DNA of 64,000 bases from contig NZ_CP078013.2 of the NCBI RefSeq assembly GCF_024112395.2, positions 6,046,501 to 6,110,500 of the forward strand, written 5' to 3'. The DNA comes from Pseudomonas pergaminensis. Its GTDB lineage: Bacteria > Pseudomonadota > Gammaproteobacteria > Pseudomonadales > Pseudomonadaceae. The position numbers were made by a program, and so were the translations under genes. Shown piece after piece: positions 53,671 to 62,127 of the stretch. The notes beneath the pieces are model-generated. The model did not search any database. It was given only the letters and a program-made list of their open reading frames with translations, and was not told where the DNA came from. Positions within the stretch are counted from its first letter, which is position 1. Each line of letters begins with the position of its first letter.

Positions 53671-54831
53671 ATGCAAACCGCCGCCGCTGTTGCCGACTTC
53701 CGTACTTACCCGAAGATCTGCGACATCGCGGACGTCAGGGTGCTGGAGGATCAAATCCTTGTGCAGTGGGTGGATGGGCGGGTCAGCCCGTTTCATCATC
53801 AATGGCTGCGGGACAACTGCCCGTGCACGGAATGCGTGTACAGCGTGACCCGTGAGCAGGTACTGGAGATTGTCGACGTGGATGCCAATCTCAGTGCGGC
53901 CTCTGCATGCATTGATCAAGGCAATCTGAGCCTGGAATGGAGCGGCGGGCACCGCAGCCAATACGATCCCGGCTGGCTGCGGGCCCATGCCTACGACGAT
54001 GAATCCCGTGCCGAACGCCGTGCCGCAAAGCCCAAATCGCAGTTGTGGGACAGTCGCTTCCAACTGCCGGTTTTCGAATACAAGGCGGTCATGGAGGACC
54101 CGCACGCACTGCTGCAGTGGCTGCTGGCGCTGCGCGATTCGGGCTTGACGCAAATCCGAGGCGTCCCCACCGAGCCCGGCTCCCTGGCGCTGGTCGCCAA
54201 GCGCATTGCCTTCATCCGCGAGAGCAACTTCGGCGTGCTGTTCAACGTGCAATCCAAGGCCGACGCCGACAGCAACGCCTACACCGCTTTCAACCTGCCG
54301 TTGCACAGTGATCTGCCCACGCGCGAGCTGCAACCGGGCCTGCAGTTTTTGCATTGCCTGGTGAACGATGCCAACGGCGGCGAGAGTATTTTTGTCGATG
54401 GATTTGCCATCGCCCATGCGTTGCGCACAGAAGATCCCGAAGCGTTTCGCGCACTGTGTGAAATACCCGTGGAGTTTCGCAACAAAGATCGTCACAGCGA
54501 CTATCGCCGCCTGGCGCCGATCATTGCGCTGGATGCCCTGGGGGAGGTGGCGGAGATTCGCATGGCCAACTTTCTGCGCGGGCCGTTCGAGGCCAGTGTG
54601 GAACAGATGCCCTTGCTGTATCGGGCCTACCGGCGGTTTATTGCAATGACGCGGGAGGACCGTTTTCGGCTGGTCAAGCGCCTGAACCCGGGCGAGTTGT
54701 GGTGCTTCGACAACCGCCGCACCTTGCATGCACGCAATGCTTTTGATCCCACTTCGGGGGCGCGGCACTTCCAGGGGTGCTATATCGACCGGGATGAATT
54801 GCTCTCGCGCATCCTGGTATTGCAGCGCTAG
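53671..54831 (+). CDS. Gamma-butyrobetaine dioxygenase (BBOX-like)
   Basis: A 386-residue 2-oxoglutarate/Fe(II) oxygenase. An N-terminal zinc-binding DUF971 domain (residues 20-105) has WLRDNCPCTECVY. The TauD-like domain carries HSD in FNLPLHSDLPTREL near residue 210 and the distal His in CFDNRRTLHARNAF near 353. BBOX enzymes hydroxylate gamma-butyrobetaine to L-carnitine, which fits its place right after cdhCAB: it would feed the carnitine pathway. AAGGAG precedes the ATG. Confidence 0.88.
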   Translation: MQTAAAVADFRTYPKICDIADVRVLEDQILVQWVDGRVSPFHHQWLRDNCPCTECVYSVTREQVLEIVDVDANLSAASACIDQGNLSLEWSGGHRSQYDPGWLRAHAYDDESRAERRAAKPKSQLWDSRFQLPVFEYKAVMEDPHALLQWLLALRDSGLTQIRGVPTEPGSLALVAKRIAFIRESNFGVLFNVQSKADADSNAYTAFNLPLHSDLPTRELQPGLQFLHCLVNDANGGESIFVDGFAIAHALRTEDPEAFRALCEIPVEFRNKDRHSDYRRLAPIIALDALGEVAEIRMANFLRGPFEASVEQMPLLYRAYRRFIAMTREDRFRLVKRLNPGELWCFDNRRTLHARNAFDPTSGARHFQGCYIDRDELLSRILVLQR

Positions 54832-54883
54832 ACCGTGCCGGCGATGGCGTCCGTGTAATCAGCACAAATCCCAGGCAAAAAAA

Positions 54884-54913
54884 GCCCCGGTCCAGCCGTG
54901 ACTGGATCGGGGC
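54884..54913 (-). terminator. Rho-independent terminator (minus-strand reading)
   Basis: GCCCCGGTCCAG / CTGGATCGGGGC stem with one mismatch and a 6-base loop. The run of seven A on the plus strand becomes a T tract on the minus strand, so it would stop read-through coming leftward from gbdR; on the plus strand it is only a hairpin after the dioxygenase gene. Confidence 0.75.
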
Positions 54914-55125
54914 AGAGTGCTTTGTGTGGCGTGACATCCCGAGGGTGACCAAACCTTCAAGTTGCTTGCCTGGCATTCAGTGTGCCTATTACTTCTGTCG
55001 GCAAATGGCTCGAAAACGACCTGCTCATAGCCATCTGAGGCATTCGTGCAATCTGCCCTTGCCGACCGTTTGAGCGGCTACCAGAATCCAAGTCAAACCC
55101 CGCTCCCTTCACCAGGATAAACGTC

Positions 55126-55389
55126 ATGATGCATGCGGATTTGATTGACCAGGATGACCTGCTGGGCCAACTGCGCTCGCTGGGTTTCGAAGTGTCCAGT
55201 GGCGCCACTGCCGAACAGGCCTGCGAGTGTGCCGTGCGCGGTTTGAGCCCGGCGCGGGCCAAGGCCCTCAAGGGCATGGTTGAGCAGATGTATACCGGCA
55301 GCGCGACGATTCTGCCGGCCGTGCGGCAGGCAATCGACAAACAGCTGCTGCCGGCGTTGGTGCAGTTCAAACAGAACTCCGGCGCCTGA
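55126..55389 (+). CDS. Small conserved hypothetical protein next to gbdR
   Basis: An 87-residue helical protein (MMHADLIDQDDLLGQLRSLG; AVRGLSPARAKALKGMVEQM). It has two nearby Cys in QACECAVRG and no signal peptide. AGGA lies 9 bases upstream of the first ATG; the second ATG directly follows and could also be used. A small gene occurs at this place beside gbdR in other pseudomonads. It is convergent with gbdR; function unknown. Confidence 0.65.
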   Translation: MMHADLIDQDDLLGQLRSLGFEVSSGATAEQACECAVRGLSPARAKALKGMVEQMYTGSATILPAVRQAIDKQLLPALVQFKQNSGA

Positions 55390-55395
55390 TAAAAC

Positions 55396-55472
55396 GCCAT
55401 CGCAGGCAAGCCAGCTCCCACATTTTGAATGTATTCACAGATCACAATGTGGGAGCTGGCTTGCCTGCGATG
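55396..55472. repeat. REP pair
   Basis: GCAGGCAAGCCAGCTCCCAC and inverted GTGGGAGCTGGCTTGCCTGC between two convergent genes. Confidence 0.88.
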
Positions 55473-55485
55473 AAGCCCCCTCGGT

Positions 55486-56589
55486 CTAGAGCCTTACACT
55501 GGCAAACGTCGACTCGTTGCGCGCCTGGCTCAACGCCGACATCGGCCCCGACAACGGTGACAACACCAGTGCCTGCGGAATTGGCATCATCGCCACTTGC
55601 TGGGTGGTGTTGGAACCCACACGCTCATCCCGTGGCGGAATGCCGAAGTATTCGCGATAGCACTTGGAGAAGTGCGGCGTCGACACAAACCCGCACACCG
55701 ACGCCACTTCGATGATCGACATCGGTGTTTGCTTGAGCAACTGCCGTGCACGAATCAGGCGCAGCTTGAGGTAGTAGCGCGATGGCGAGCAGTGCAGGTA
55801 TTTCTGGAACAAACGCTCAAGCTGGCGACGCGACACGGCGACATACACCGCCAGTTCATCCAGGTCGATCGGCTCTTCCAAGTTGGCTTCCATCAGCGCG
55901 ACGATTTCCTGCAGCTTCGGCTGGTTGGTGCCGAGCATGTGCTTGAGCGGCACACGCTGGTGGTCCTGTTCATTGCGGATGCGTTCGTACACGAACATCT
56001 CGGAGATCGCCGCCGACAGTTCACGGCCGTGGTCGCGGCTGATCAGGTGCAGCATCATGTCCAACGGCGCGGTGCCGCCGGAGCTGGTGAAGCGGTTGCG
56101 GTCGAGGGTGAATAAGCGTGTGCTCATGGCCACGCGGGGGAAGGCCTCCTGCATCGACGCCAGGCATTCCCAGTGCACGCTGCAATCAAAGCCATCGAGC
56201 AAACCGGCGCAGGCCAGGGCCCAACTGCCGGTGCACACCGCACCCAGGCGACGGGACTGACGCGCCTGGCTTTGCAGCCACGACACATGTTCACGGGTCA
56301 CGGTGCGTTGGATACCCACGCCGCCGCACACGATTACGGTGTCCAGGGCTGGGGCTTTGTGCATGGACGCATCGGGGGTGATTTGCAGACCGTCGCTGGC
56401 CCACACCTGGTTTCCGTCAACGCTCAAGGTCGTCCAGCGATACAACTCGCGACCGGAGAGCTGGTTGGCCATGCGCAGGGGTTCGACTGCGGAGGCCAGG
56501 GAAATCAGCGTGAAATTGTCCAGCAGCAAAAAGCCGATGGATTGAGGCGCACGGTTCTGGGGTTGGGCCCCGGAGTTGAACGACGTCAT
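55486..56589 (-). CDS. gbdR: Glycine-betaine-responsive AraC/GATase1 activator GbdR
   Basis: A 367-residue regulator. The N-terminal GATase1-like ligand domain has GFLLLDNFTLISLASAVEPL and GAVCTGSWALACAGLLDGFD; the C-terminal AraC HTH pair has YVAVSRRQLERLFQKYLHCS and TPMSIIEVASVCGFVSTPHF. About 50 extra residues follow the HTH. In P. aeruginosa GbdR responds to glycine betaine and dimethylglycine and activates gbcAB, dgcAB, sox and cbc genes. It is the probable master regulator of this island. Confidence 0.94.
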   Translation of the reverse strand: MTSFNSGAQPQNRAPQSIGFLLLDNFTLISLASAVEPLRMANQLSGRELYRWTTLSVDGNQVWASDGLQITPDASMHKAPALDTVIVCGGVGIQRTVTREHVSWLQSQARQSRRLGAVCTGSWALACAGLLDGFDCSVHWECLASMQEAFPRVAMSTRLFTLDRNRFTSSGGTAPLDMMLHLISRDHGRELSAAISEMFVYERIRNEQDHQRVPLKHMLGTNQPKLQEIVALMEANLEEPIDLDELAVYVAVSRRQLERLFQKYLHCSPSRYYLKLRLIRARQLLKQTPMSIIEVASVCGFVSTPHFSKCYREYFGIPPRDERVGSNTTQQVAMMPIPQALVLSPLSGPMSALSQARNESTFASVRL

Positions 56590-57019
56590 CGCGGTATCTC
56601 CTCACACAAAGCGGGTGATGGCCTCAGGCGAGGCTCTTGTTATTGCGCTCTGCACCTTAAGGAAACTCCTATGGCGAGACGCTTTGTGTTGATAGAGCAA
56701 ATGCCATGCCTAAACTTGAATGGCCGTCCAATAACTCCTAAAAACGACCTGCTGACCCGTCTAAATAAGCCCGCGCGCGAAGTACGGGATATGCCCCGAA
56801 AAGGACGTCAGAGCGAGCCTGCTCAAGGTGTGTGAGCAGATCGGTAGCACTTGTGGGAAGGCGCTTTGAGGGCGTAGGAGAAGTCTGTCACCACACGCAC
56901 AGGTGACAGGTGGTCGGGCGGGAAATCGTTTGGGAGCTACTTATCTGTTTGCGACGCGCTAAAAGGTGGCGCTTTTGCATCCGGGTGTTCACTTTATGCG
57001 CAATGTTGTCTGGACTACC
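56590..57019. other. gbdR-sdaB intergenic region
   Basis: No gene can be supported. It holds the gbdR promoter region, a perfect inverted repeat CTGTCACC / GGTGACAG at 56885-56909 and a small AAAAG/CTTTT hairpin near 56961. A 54-codon frame starting at 56671 has no family resemblance or good ribosome-binding site and is not called. Confidence 0.4.
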
Positions 57020-57121
57020 GTATTCGCGAGCAAGCCCGCTCCCACACTTGACCGCGTTCTCATGTTTGAACTCGATCAAATGTGGGAGCGGCGGTGCGAC
57101 GATTCGACTTGCTCGCGAATA
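57020..57121. repeat. REP pair with a small insertion in one arm
   Basis: CGCGAGCAAGCCCGCTCCCAC is matched by an inverted arm that is interrupted: GTGGGAGCG, then about 16 extra bases (GCGGTGCGACGATTCG), then ACTTGCTCGCG. The break lies within an otherwise intact repeat. Confidence 0.75.
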
Positions 57122-57135
57122 CAGGCGACGCGGTC

Positions 57136-58512
57136 TCAACACTCAACAGCGCTGACCGCCAACCCACCCCGCGATGTCTCTTTGTATTTGTCATGCATAT
57201 CCGCCCCGGTATCGCGCATGGTGCGAATCACCCGATCCAGGGAGATAAAGTGCTGGCCATCGCCACGCAGCGCCATTTGCGCCGCGTTGATCGCCTTCAC
57301 TGCCGCAATTGCATTGCGCTCGATGCACGGCACTTGGACCAGCCCACCCACCGGGTCGCAGGTCAGGCCGAGGTTGTGTTCCAGGCCGATTTCGGCGGCG
57401 TTGCACAGTTGCTCCGGCGTGGCACCAAGAATCTCCGCCAACCCGGCTGCAGCCATGGCGCAAGCCGAGCCCACCTCCCCCTGGCAGCCGACTTCGGCAC
57501 CGGAGATCGAGGCGTTCTTCTTGCACAGAATGCCCACCGCCGCAGCGCCGAGCAGGTAGTCGACCACGTTGGCTTCCGTCACTTCTTCACTGAATTTCAT
57601 GAAGTAGTGCAGCACCGCCGGAATGATCCCCGCCGCGCCGTTGGTAGGCGCGGTCACCATGCGCCCACCGGCGGCGTTTTCCTCGTTCACCGCCAGGGCG
57701 AACAGGTTGACCCACTCCATGGCGCTCAAGGTCGAGCCGATCACGTTCGGCTTGCCCAGTTCCTGCAAACTGCGGTGCAACTTGGCCGCGCGACGGCGCA
57801 CGTTCAGGCCACCGGGCAAGATGCCTTCGTGCTTGAGGCCTTGCTCCACGCAGTCCTGCATGGCGCGCCAGAGTTTCATCAGGCCGCTGCGGATTTCTTC
57901 TTCGGAGCGCCAGACCTTTTCGTTGGCCAGCATCAATTCGGCGACGCGCAGGTTGTGGGTCTTGCACAGCTGCAACAGCTCGACCGCGCTGGAGAAATCA
58001 TAAGGCAGCTCGGTGCGATCCATGTCCGCCACGCCGCTCTGCGCCTGGGCTTCATCCACTACAAAACCACCGCCCACTGAATAGTAAGTGTCGCGGTGCA
58101 GCTCGCCGTCATCACCAGACACCACCAGCGTCATGGCGTTGGGGTGGAACGGCAGGTTCTCGTCGAGCAGGCGCATGTCCCGTGCCCATACAAAAGGCAC
58201 TGGCAAACGCCCATCCAGCAGCAGTGTGTCGGTCTCGCGCAGGGTGTGGATGCGCAGACCGATTTGCGACGGATCGATCGCATCCGGCCACTCGCCCATC
58301 AGGCCCATGATGGTCGCAGTGTCGCTGCCATGGCCGATGCCGGTGGCCGACAATGAGCCGTAGAGCTGAACTTCGACGCGCCTGACTTGTTCCAACAGTT
58401 CACGTTCACGCAGTGCCTGGACGAACAACGCCGCGGCGCGCATGGGGCCGACGGTGTGAGAACTAGAAGGCCCGATGCCGATCTTGAACAGGTCGAAAAC
58501 GCTGATAGCCAT
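57136..58512 (-). CDS. sdaB: L-serine dehydratase (iron-sulphur type)
   Basis: A 458-residue [4Fe-4S] serine deaminase making pyruvate and ammonia. The beta domain starts [20 protein letters not shown]. The alpha domain has [20 protein letters not shown] and cluster cysteines in [20 protein letters not shown] and [19 protein letters not shown]. It converts the serine made by GlyA into pyruvate, completing the route from betaine. Divergent from cbcXWV. Confidence 0.95.
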   Translation of the reverse strand: MAISVFDLFKIGIGPSSSHTVGPMRAAALFVQALRERELLEQVRRVEVQLYGSLSATGIGHGSDTATIMGLMGEWPDAIDPSQIGLRIHTLRETDTLLLDGRLPVPFVWARDMRLLDENLPFHPNAMTLVVSGDDGELHRDTYYSVGGGFVVDEAQAQSGVADMDRTELPYDFSSAVELLQLCKTHNLRVAELMLANEKVWRSEEEIRSGLMKLWRAMQDCVEQGLKHEGILPGGLNVRRRAAKLHRSLQELGKPNVIGSTLSAMEWVNLFALAVNEENAAGGRMVTAPTNGAAGIIPAVLHYFMKFSEEVTEANVVDYLLGAAAVGILCKKNASISGAEVGCQGEVGSACAMAAAGLAEILGATPEQLCNAAEIGLEHNLGLTCDPVGGLVQVPCIERNAIAAVKAINAAQMALRGDGQHFISLDRVIRTMRDTGADMHDKYKETSRGGLAVSAVEC

Positions 58513-58745
58513 TAACGTGGAACTCCGCAGGTGAGCAGGCCGGACACCAAGGAGCTGCTACGCTCAGATCGCCCAGATGGCGGCATCATCAAGCTTTTAC
58601 TCGCCGTCACGGCGTCTCACACCGACGCACTCATGCTCACCAGCGTCGCGCCCGTGCGATCGCCTGTTTTGGCCGTTTTTAGCGGTGCAGATGGGCAAAA
58701 CCTACAGTTTTGCCGCTGGAAAAATCTGTAAGCGACGTCACCGAC

Positions 58746-58787
58746 ACTGGATACGACCATCCCTGTACTGGATACGACGCCCCCTGT
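58746..58787. promoter_or_regulatory. 21-bp-period direct repeat in the sdaB-cbcX promoter region
   Basis: ACTGGATACGAC occurs at 58746-58757 and again at 58767-58778; the bases after each (CATCCCTGT, GCCCCCTGT) also agree in part. The period is exactly 21 bp, 140-180 bp before cbcX and about 235 bp before sdaB. Geometry fits an AraC-type activator; GbdR is the obvious candidate (inference). The rest of the 415-bp gap shows no gene. Confidence 0.5.
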
Positions 58788-58927
58788 AGGCGTCAGATTT
58801 TCACTGGTACATGATCAGTCTCGACTCGTTTGCAAGGCACCGTGCCAGAGCTGTTGTCGCACGCACCAACCGCAACACTTATAAAGCGCGGCGAAGGCCG
58901 CCAGAAAAAACACAGGAGTCTACCCAG

Positions 58928-59875
58928 ATGAAAGGTTCACCCTCGTTGTTGTTGGCCGCCATGCTGAGTCTGCCAGTCATGGCGCACGCCGCAGAACCGG
59001 CACAATGTCAGACCGTCAATTTCTCCGATGTCGGCTGGACCGACATCACCGTCACCACCGCGACCACCAGCGAGATCCTCAAGGGCCTGGGCTACAAGCC
59101 GCGCACCACGATGATTTCGGTACCAGTGACTTACAAGTCCCTGGCCGACGGCAAGAACATGGACATCTTCCTCGGCAACTGGATGCCGACCATGGAAAAC
59201 GACATCAAGCAGTACCGTGATGCCGGCACCGTGGAAACCGTGCGCGCCAACCTGGAGAACGCCAAGTACACCCTCGCGGTCCCGGAAGCGCTGTACAACA
59301 AAGGCCTGAAAGACTTCGCCGATATCGCCAAATTCAAGGATGAGCTGGGCGGCAAGATCTACGGCATCGAGCCGGGTAATGACGGCAACCGCACCATCCA
59401 GACGCTGATCGACAAAGACGCCTTCGGCCTGAAAACCGCCGGTTTCAAAGTCGTCGAGTCCAGCGAAGCCGGCATGCTCTCCCAGGTCGAACGCGCCACC
59501 AAGCGCGACCAGGCCATCGTGTTCCTTGGCTGGGAACCGCACCCGATGAACACCCGTTTCAAGATGAAGTACCTGACCGGGGGTGACGATTCGTTCGGCC
59601 CCAACTACGGCCAGGCCACCATCTACACCAACACCCGCAAGGGCTACACCCAGGAATGCAGCAACGTGGGCCAGTTGCTGAAGAACCTGGTGTTCACCCT
59701 GAACATGGAAAGCACCCTGATGGGTAAAGTCCTGGACGAAAAACAAAAACCCGATGCTGCCGCCAAGGCGTGGCTCAAAGCCAACCCGCAAGTGCTCGAC
59801 ACCTGGCTCGCCGGCGTGACCACGGTTGATGGCAAACCAGGCTTGGAGGCCGTTAAAGCTTATCTCGCCAAATAA
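58928..59875 (+). CDS. cbcX: Choline ABC transporter substrate-binding protein
   Basis: A 315-residue OpuAC-type periplasmic protein with a signal peptide (MKGSPSLLLAAMLSLPVMAH, cleaved near AHAAEP). Ligand-binding motifs are NFSDVGWTDITVTTATTSEI, DIFLGNWMPTMEND and FLGWEPHPMNTRF. It is paralogous to CaiX. AGGAG lies 9 bases before ATG 58928. It works with CbcW and CbcV, encoded directly downstream, to import choline. Confidence 0.94.
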   Translation: MKGSPSLLLAAMLSLPVMAHAAEPAQCQTVNFSDVGWTDITVTTATTSEILKGLGYKPRTTMISVPVTYKSLADGKNMDIFLGNWMPTMENDIKQYRDAGTVETVRANLENAKYTLAVPEALYNKGLKDFADIAKFKDELGGKIYGIEPGNDGNRTIQTLIDKDAFGLKTAGFKVVESSEAGMLSQVERATKRDQAIVFLGWEPHPMNTRFKMKYLTGGDDSFGPNYGQATIYTNTRKGYTQECSNVGQLLKNLVFTLNMESTLMGKVLDEKQKPDAAAKAWLKANPQVLDTWLAGVTTVDGKPGLEAVKAYLAK

Positions 59876-59944
59876 CACCCGCTGACCCCAGGCCGGTGCG
59901 CTGGCCTGGGATGTTTTCCCCTTCGCATGTGGACATTCACTACC

Positions 59945-60790
59945 ATGCTGACTGAACAGAAAATCCCACTAGGCCAGTACATCGCTGCCTTCGTCGAATG
60001 GTTGACCCAACACGGCGCCAACTACTTCGACGCAATCGCATCGACACTGGAAACGATGATCCACGGCGTGACGTTCGCGCTGACCTGGTTCAATCCGCTG
60101 GCATTGATCGGTCTGATTGCGCTGCTGGCTCACTTTATCCAACGCAAATGGGGACTGACTGTTTTTGTCATCGCCTCCTTCCTGCTGATCCTCAACCTGG
60201 GGTACTGGCAGGAAACCATGGAAACCCTCGCGCAGGTGTTGTTCGCCACCCTGGTCTGCGTGGTCATCGGTGTGCCGCTGGGCATTGTTGCCGCGCACAA
60301 ACCGTTGTTCTACACCATGATGCGGCCGGTGCTCGATCTGATGCAGACCGTACCGACCTTCGTCTACCTCATCCCTACCCTGACCCTATTCGGGCTGGGT
60401 GTGGTGCCTGGGCTGATTTCCACGGTGGTGTTCGCGATTGCCGCGCCGATCCGTCTGACCTACCTGGGTATCCGCGATGTACCGCAAGAGTTGATGGACG
60501 CCGGCAAGGCCTTTGGCTGCTCGCGCCGTCAGTTGCTCTCGCGCATTGAACTGCCCCACGCCATGCCGAGCATTGCCGCCGGCATTACCCAATGCATCAT
60601 GCTGTCGTTGTCGATGGTGGTGATCGCGGCCCTGGTGGGCGCCGATGGTCTCGGCAAACCCGTGGTCAACGCGCTGAACACCGCCGACATCGCCCTGGGC
60701 TTTGAAGCCGGCCTGGCGATCGTGCTGCTGGCCATCATGCTCGACCGCATCTGCAAACAACCCGACGCTAAAGTAGGGGGTGATGCATGA
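59945..60790 (+). CDS. cbcW: Choline ABC transporter permease
   Basis: A 281-residue inner-membrane permease of the ProW/OpuAB type with about six spans and the EAA-like loop LMDAGKAFGCSRRQLLSRIELP near residue 185. ATG 59945 (MLTEQKIPLG) was preferred; an ATG 18 bp upstream is also in frame. Its stop overlaps the cbcV start (ATGA). Confidence 0.93.
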   Translation: MLTEQKIPLGQYIAAFVEWLTQHGANYFDAIASTLETMIHGVTFALTWFNPLALIGLIALLAHFIQRKWGLTVFVIASFLLILNLGYWQETMETLAQVLFATLVCVVIGVPLGIVAAHKPLFYTMMRPVLDLMQTVPTFVYLIPTLTLFGLGVVPGLISTVVFAIAAPIRLTYLGIRDVPQELMDAGKAFGCSRRQLLSRIELPHAMPSIAAGITQCIMLSLSMVVIAALVGADGLGKPVVNALNTADIALGFEAGLAIVLLAIMLDRICKQPDAKVGGDA

Positions 60791-61965
60791 GCATTATCCG
60801 ATTCGACAAAGTCGACGTGATCTTCTCCAAAGACCCACGCGAAGCGCTCAAGCTGCTGGACCAGGGCATGAGCCGTAATGAGATCCTGAAAAAGACCGGG
60901 CAGATTGTCGGCGTGGAAAAAGCCAGCCTGGATATCGAGAAAGGCGAAATCTGCGTGCTGATGGGCCTGTCGGGCTCCGGCAAATCCAGCTTGCTGCGCT
61001 GCATCAATGGCCTCAACACCGTCAGCCGTGGGCAACTGTTCGTGGAGCACGAAGGTCGCCAGATCGACATCGCTTCCTGCACCCCGGCCGAGCTGAAAAT
61101 GATGCGCACCAAACGCATCGCCATGGTGTTCCAGAAATTCGCCCTGATGCCTTGGCTGACGGTACGCGAGAACATCAGCTTCGGCCTGGAAATGCAGGGC
61201 CGTCCGGAGAAAGACCGGCGCAAGCTGGTGGACGAAAAGCTCGAACTCGTGGGCCTGACCCAATGGCGCAACAAGAAGCCGGACGAGCTCTCCGGCGGCA
61301 TGCAACAGCGCGTCGGCCTGGCCCGCGCGTTGGCAATGGACGCCGATATCCTGCTGATGGACGAACCCTTCTCGGCACTCGACCCGTTGATCCGCCAAGG
61401 CCTGCAGGATGAACTGCTGGAGCTGCAACGCAAGCTGAGCAAGACCATCGTGTTCGTGAGCCACGACCTTGATGAGGCCCTCAAACTGGGCAGCCGTATC
61501 GCGATCATGAAAGACGGCAAGATCATCCAGTACAGCGTGCCGGAAGAGATCGTGCTGAACCCGGCGGACGACTATGTGCGCACCTTCGTCGCGCATACCA
61601 ACCCGCTGAACGTACTGTGCGGCCGTAGCCTGATGCGCACCCTGGACAACTGCAAGCGCGTCAACGGTTCAGTGTGCCTGGACCCCGGCGGCGACTCGTG
61701 GCTGGAGCTGGCCGAAGGCAACACCATCAAGGGCGCCCGCCAGAATGGCGCGGTGATGAATTTGCAGAACTGGGCACCGGGGCAAGCGGTGGAAGGTTTG
61801 GGCCGAGTGCCGACGCTGGTGGACTCGAACATCGGCATGCGCGATGCGTTGCAGATTCGCTATCACACCGGGAACAAGCTGGTGTTGCATGACAACAACC
61901 AGGTAGTGGGGATCTTGGGCGACAGCGAGCTTTACCATGCCCTGCTGGGCAAGAACCTCGGCTGA
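60787..61965 (+). CDS. cbcV: Choline ABC transporter ATPase
   Basis: A 392-residue ProV/OpuAA-type ATPase. Walker A is GLSGSGKSSLLRC near residue 60, the signature LSGGMQQRVGLARALAMD near 170, Walker B DILLMDEPFSALDP near 190 and the switch His in VFVSHDLDEA. The last 110 residues are an accessory regulatory region. It overlaps cbcW by 4 bp. Confidence 0.95.
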   Translation: MSIIRFDKVDVIFSKDPREALKLLDQGMSRNEILKKTGQIVGVEKASLDIEKGEICVLMGLSGSGKSSLLRCINGLNTVSRGQLFVEHEGRQIDIASCTPAELKMMRTKRIAMVFQKFALMPWLTVRENISFGLEMQGRPEKDRRKLVDEKLELVGLTQWRNKKPDELSGGMQQRVGLARALAMDADILLMDEPFSALDPLIRQGLQDELLELQRKLSKTIVFVSHDLDEALKLGSRIAIMKDGKIIQYSVPEEIVLNPADDYVRTFVAHTNPLNVLCGRSLMRTLDNCKRVNGSVCLDPGGDSWLELAEGNTIKGARQNGAVMNLQNWAPGQAVEGLGRVPTLVDSNIGMRDALQIRYHTGNKLVLHDNNQVVGILGDSELYHALLGKNLG

Positions 61966-61992
61966 CAGATACCGCAAAAGCAATTGAAGAAA

Positions 61993-62070
61993 CAATGTGG
62001 GAGCTGGCTTGCCTGCGATAGCGGTGGTGAATTCACTACCGCTATCGCAGGCAAGCCAGCTCCCACAGTT
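61993..62070. repeat. REP pair
   Basis: GTGGGAGCTGGCTTGCCTGC and its inverted copy, extended inward by GATAGCGGT/ACCGCTATC, between the convergent cbcV and betT. Confidence 0.9.
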
Positions 62071-62127
62071 GATCCCATTCCAACATTGGAACAGTGGTGT
62101 CAGTGAAGACACCACCTAGCTCACGTA

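Noticed and set aside
56671..56835. 54-codon frame starting MARRFVLIEQM upstream of gbdR.
   Set aside because: No recognisable family, composition unlike real small proteins nearby; left as intergenic.
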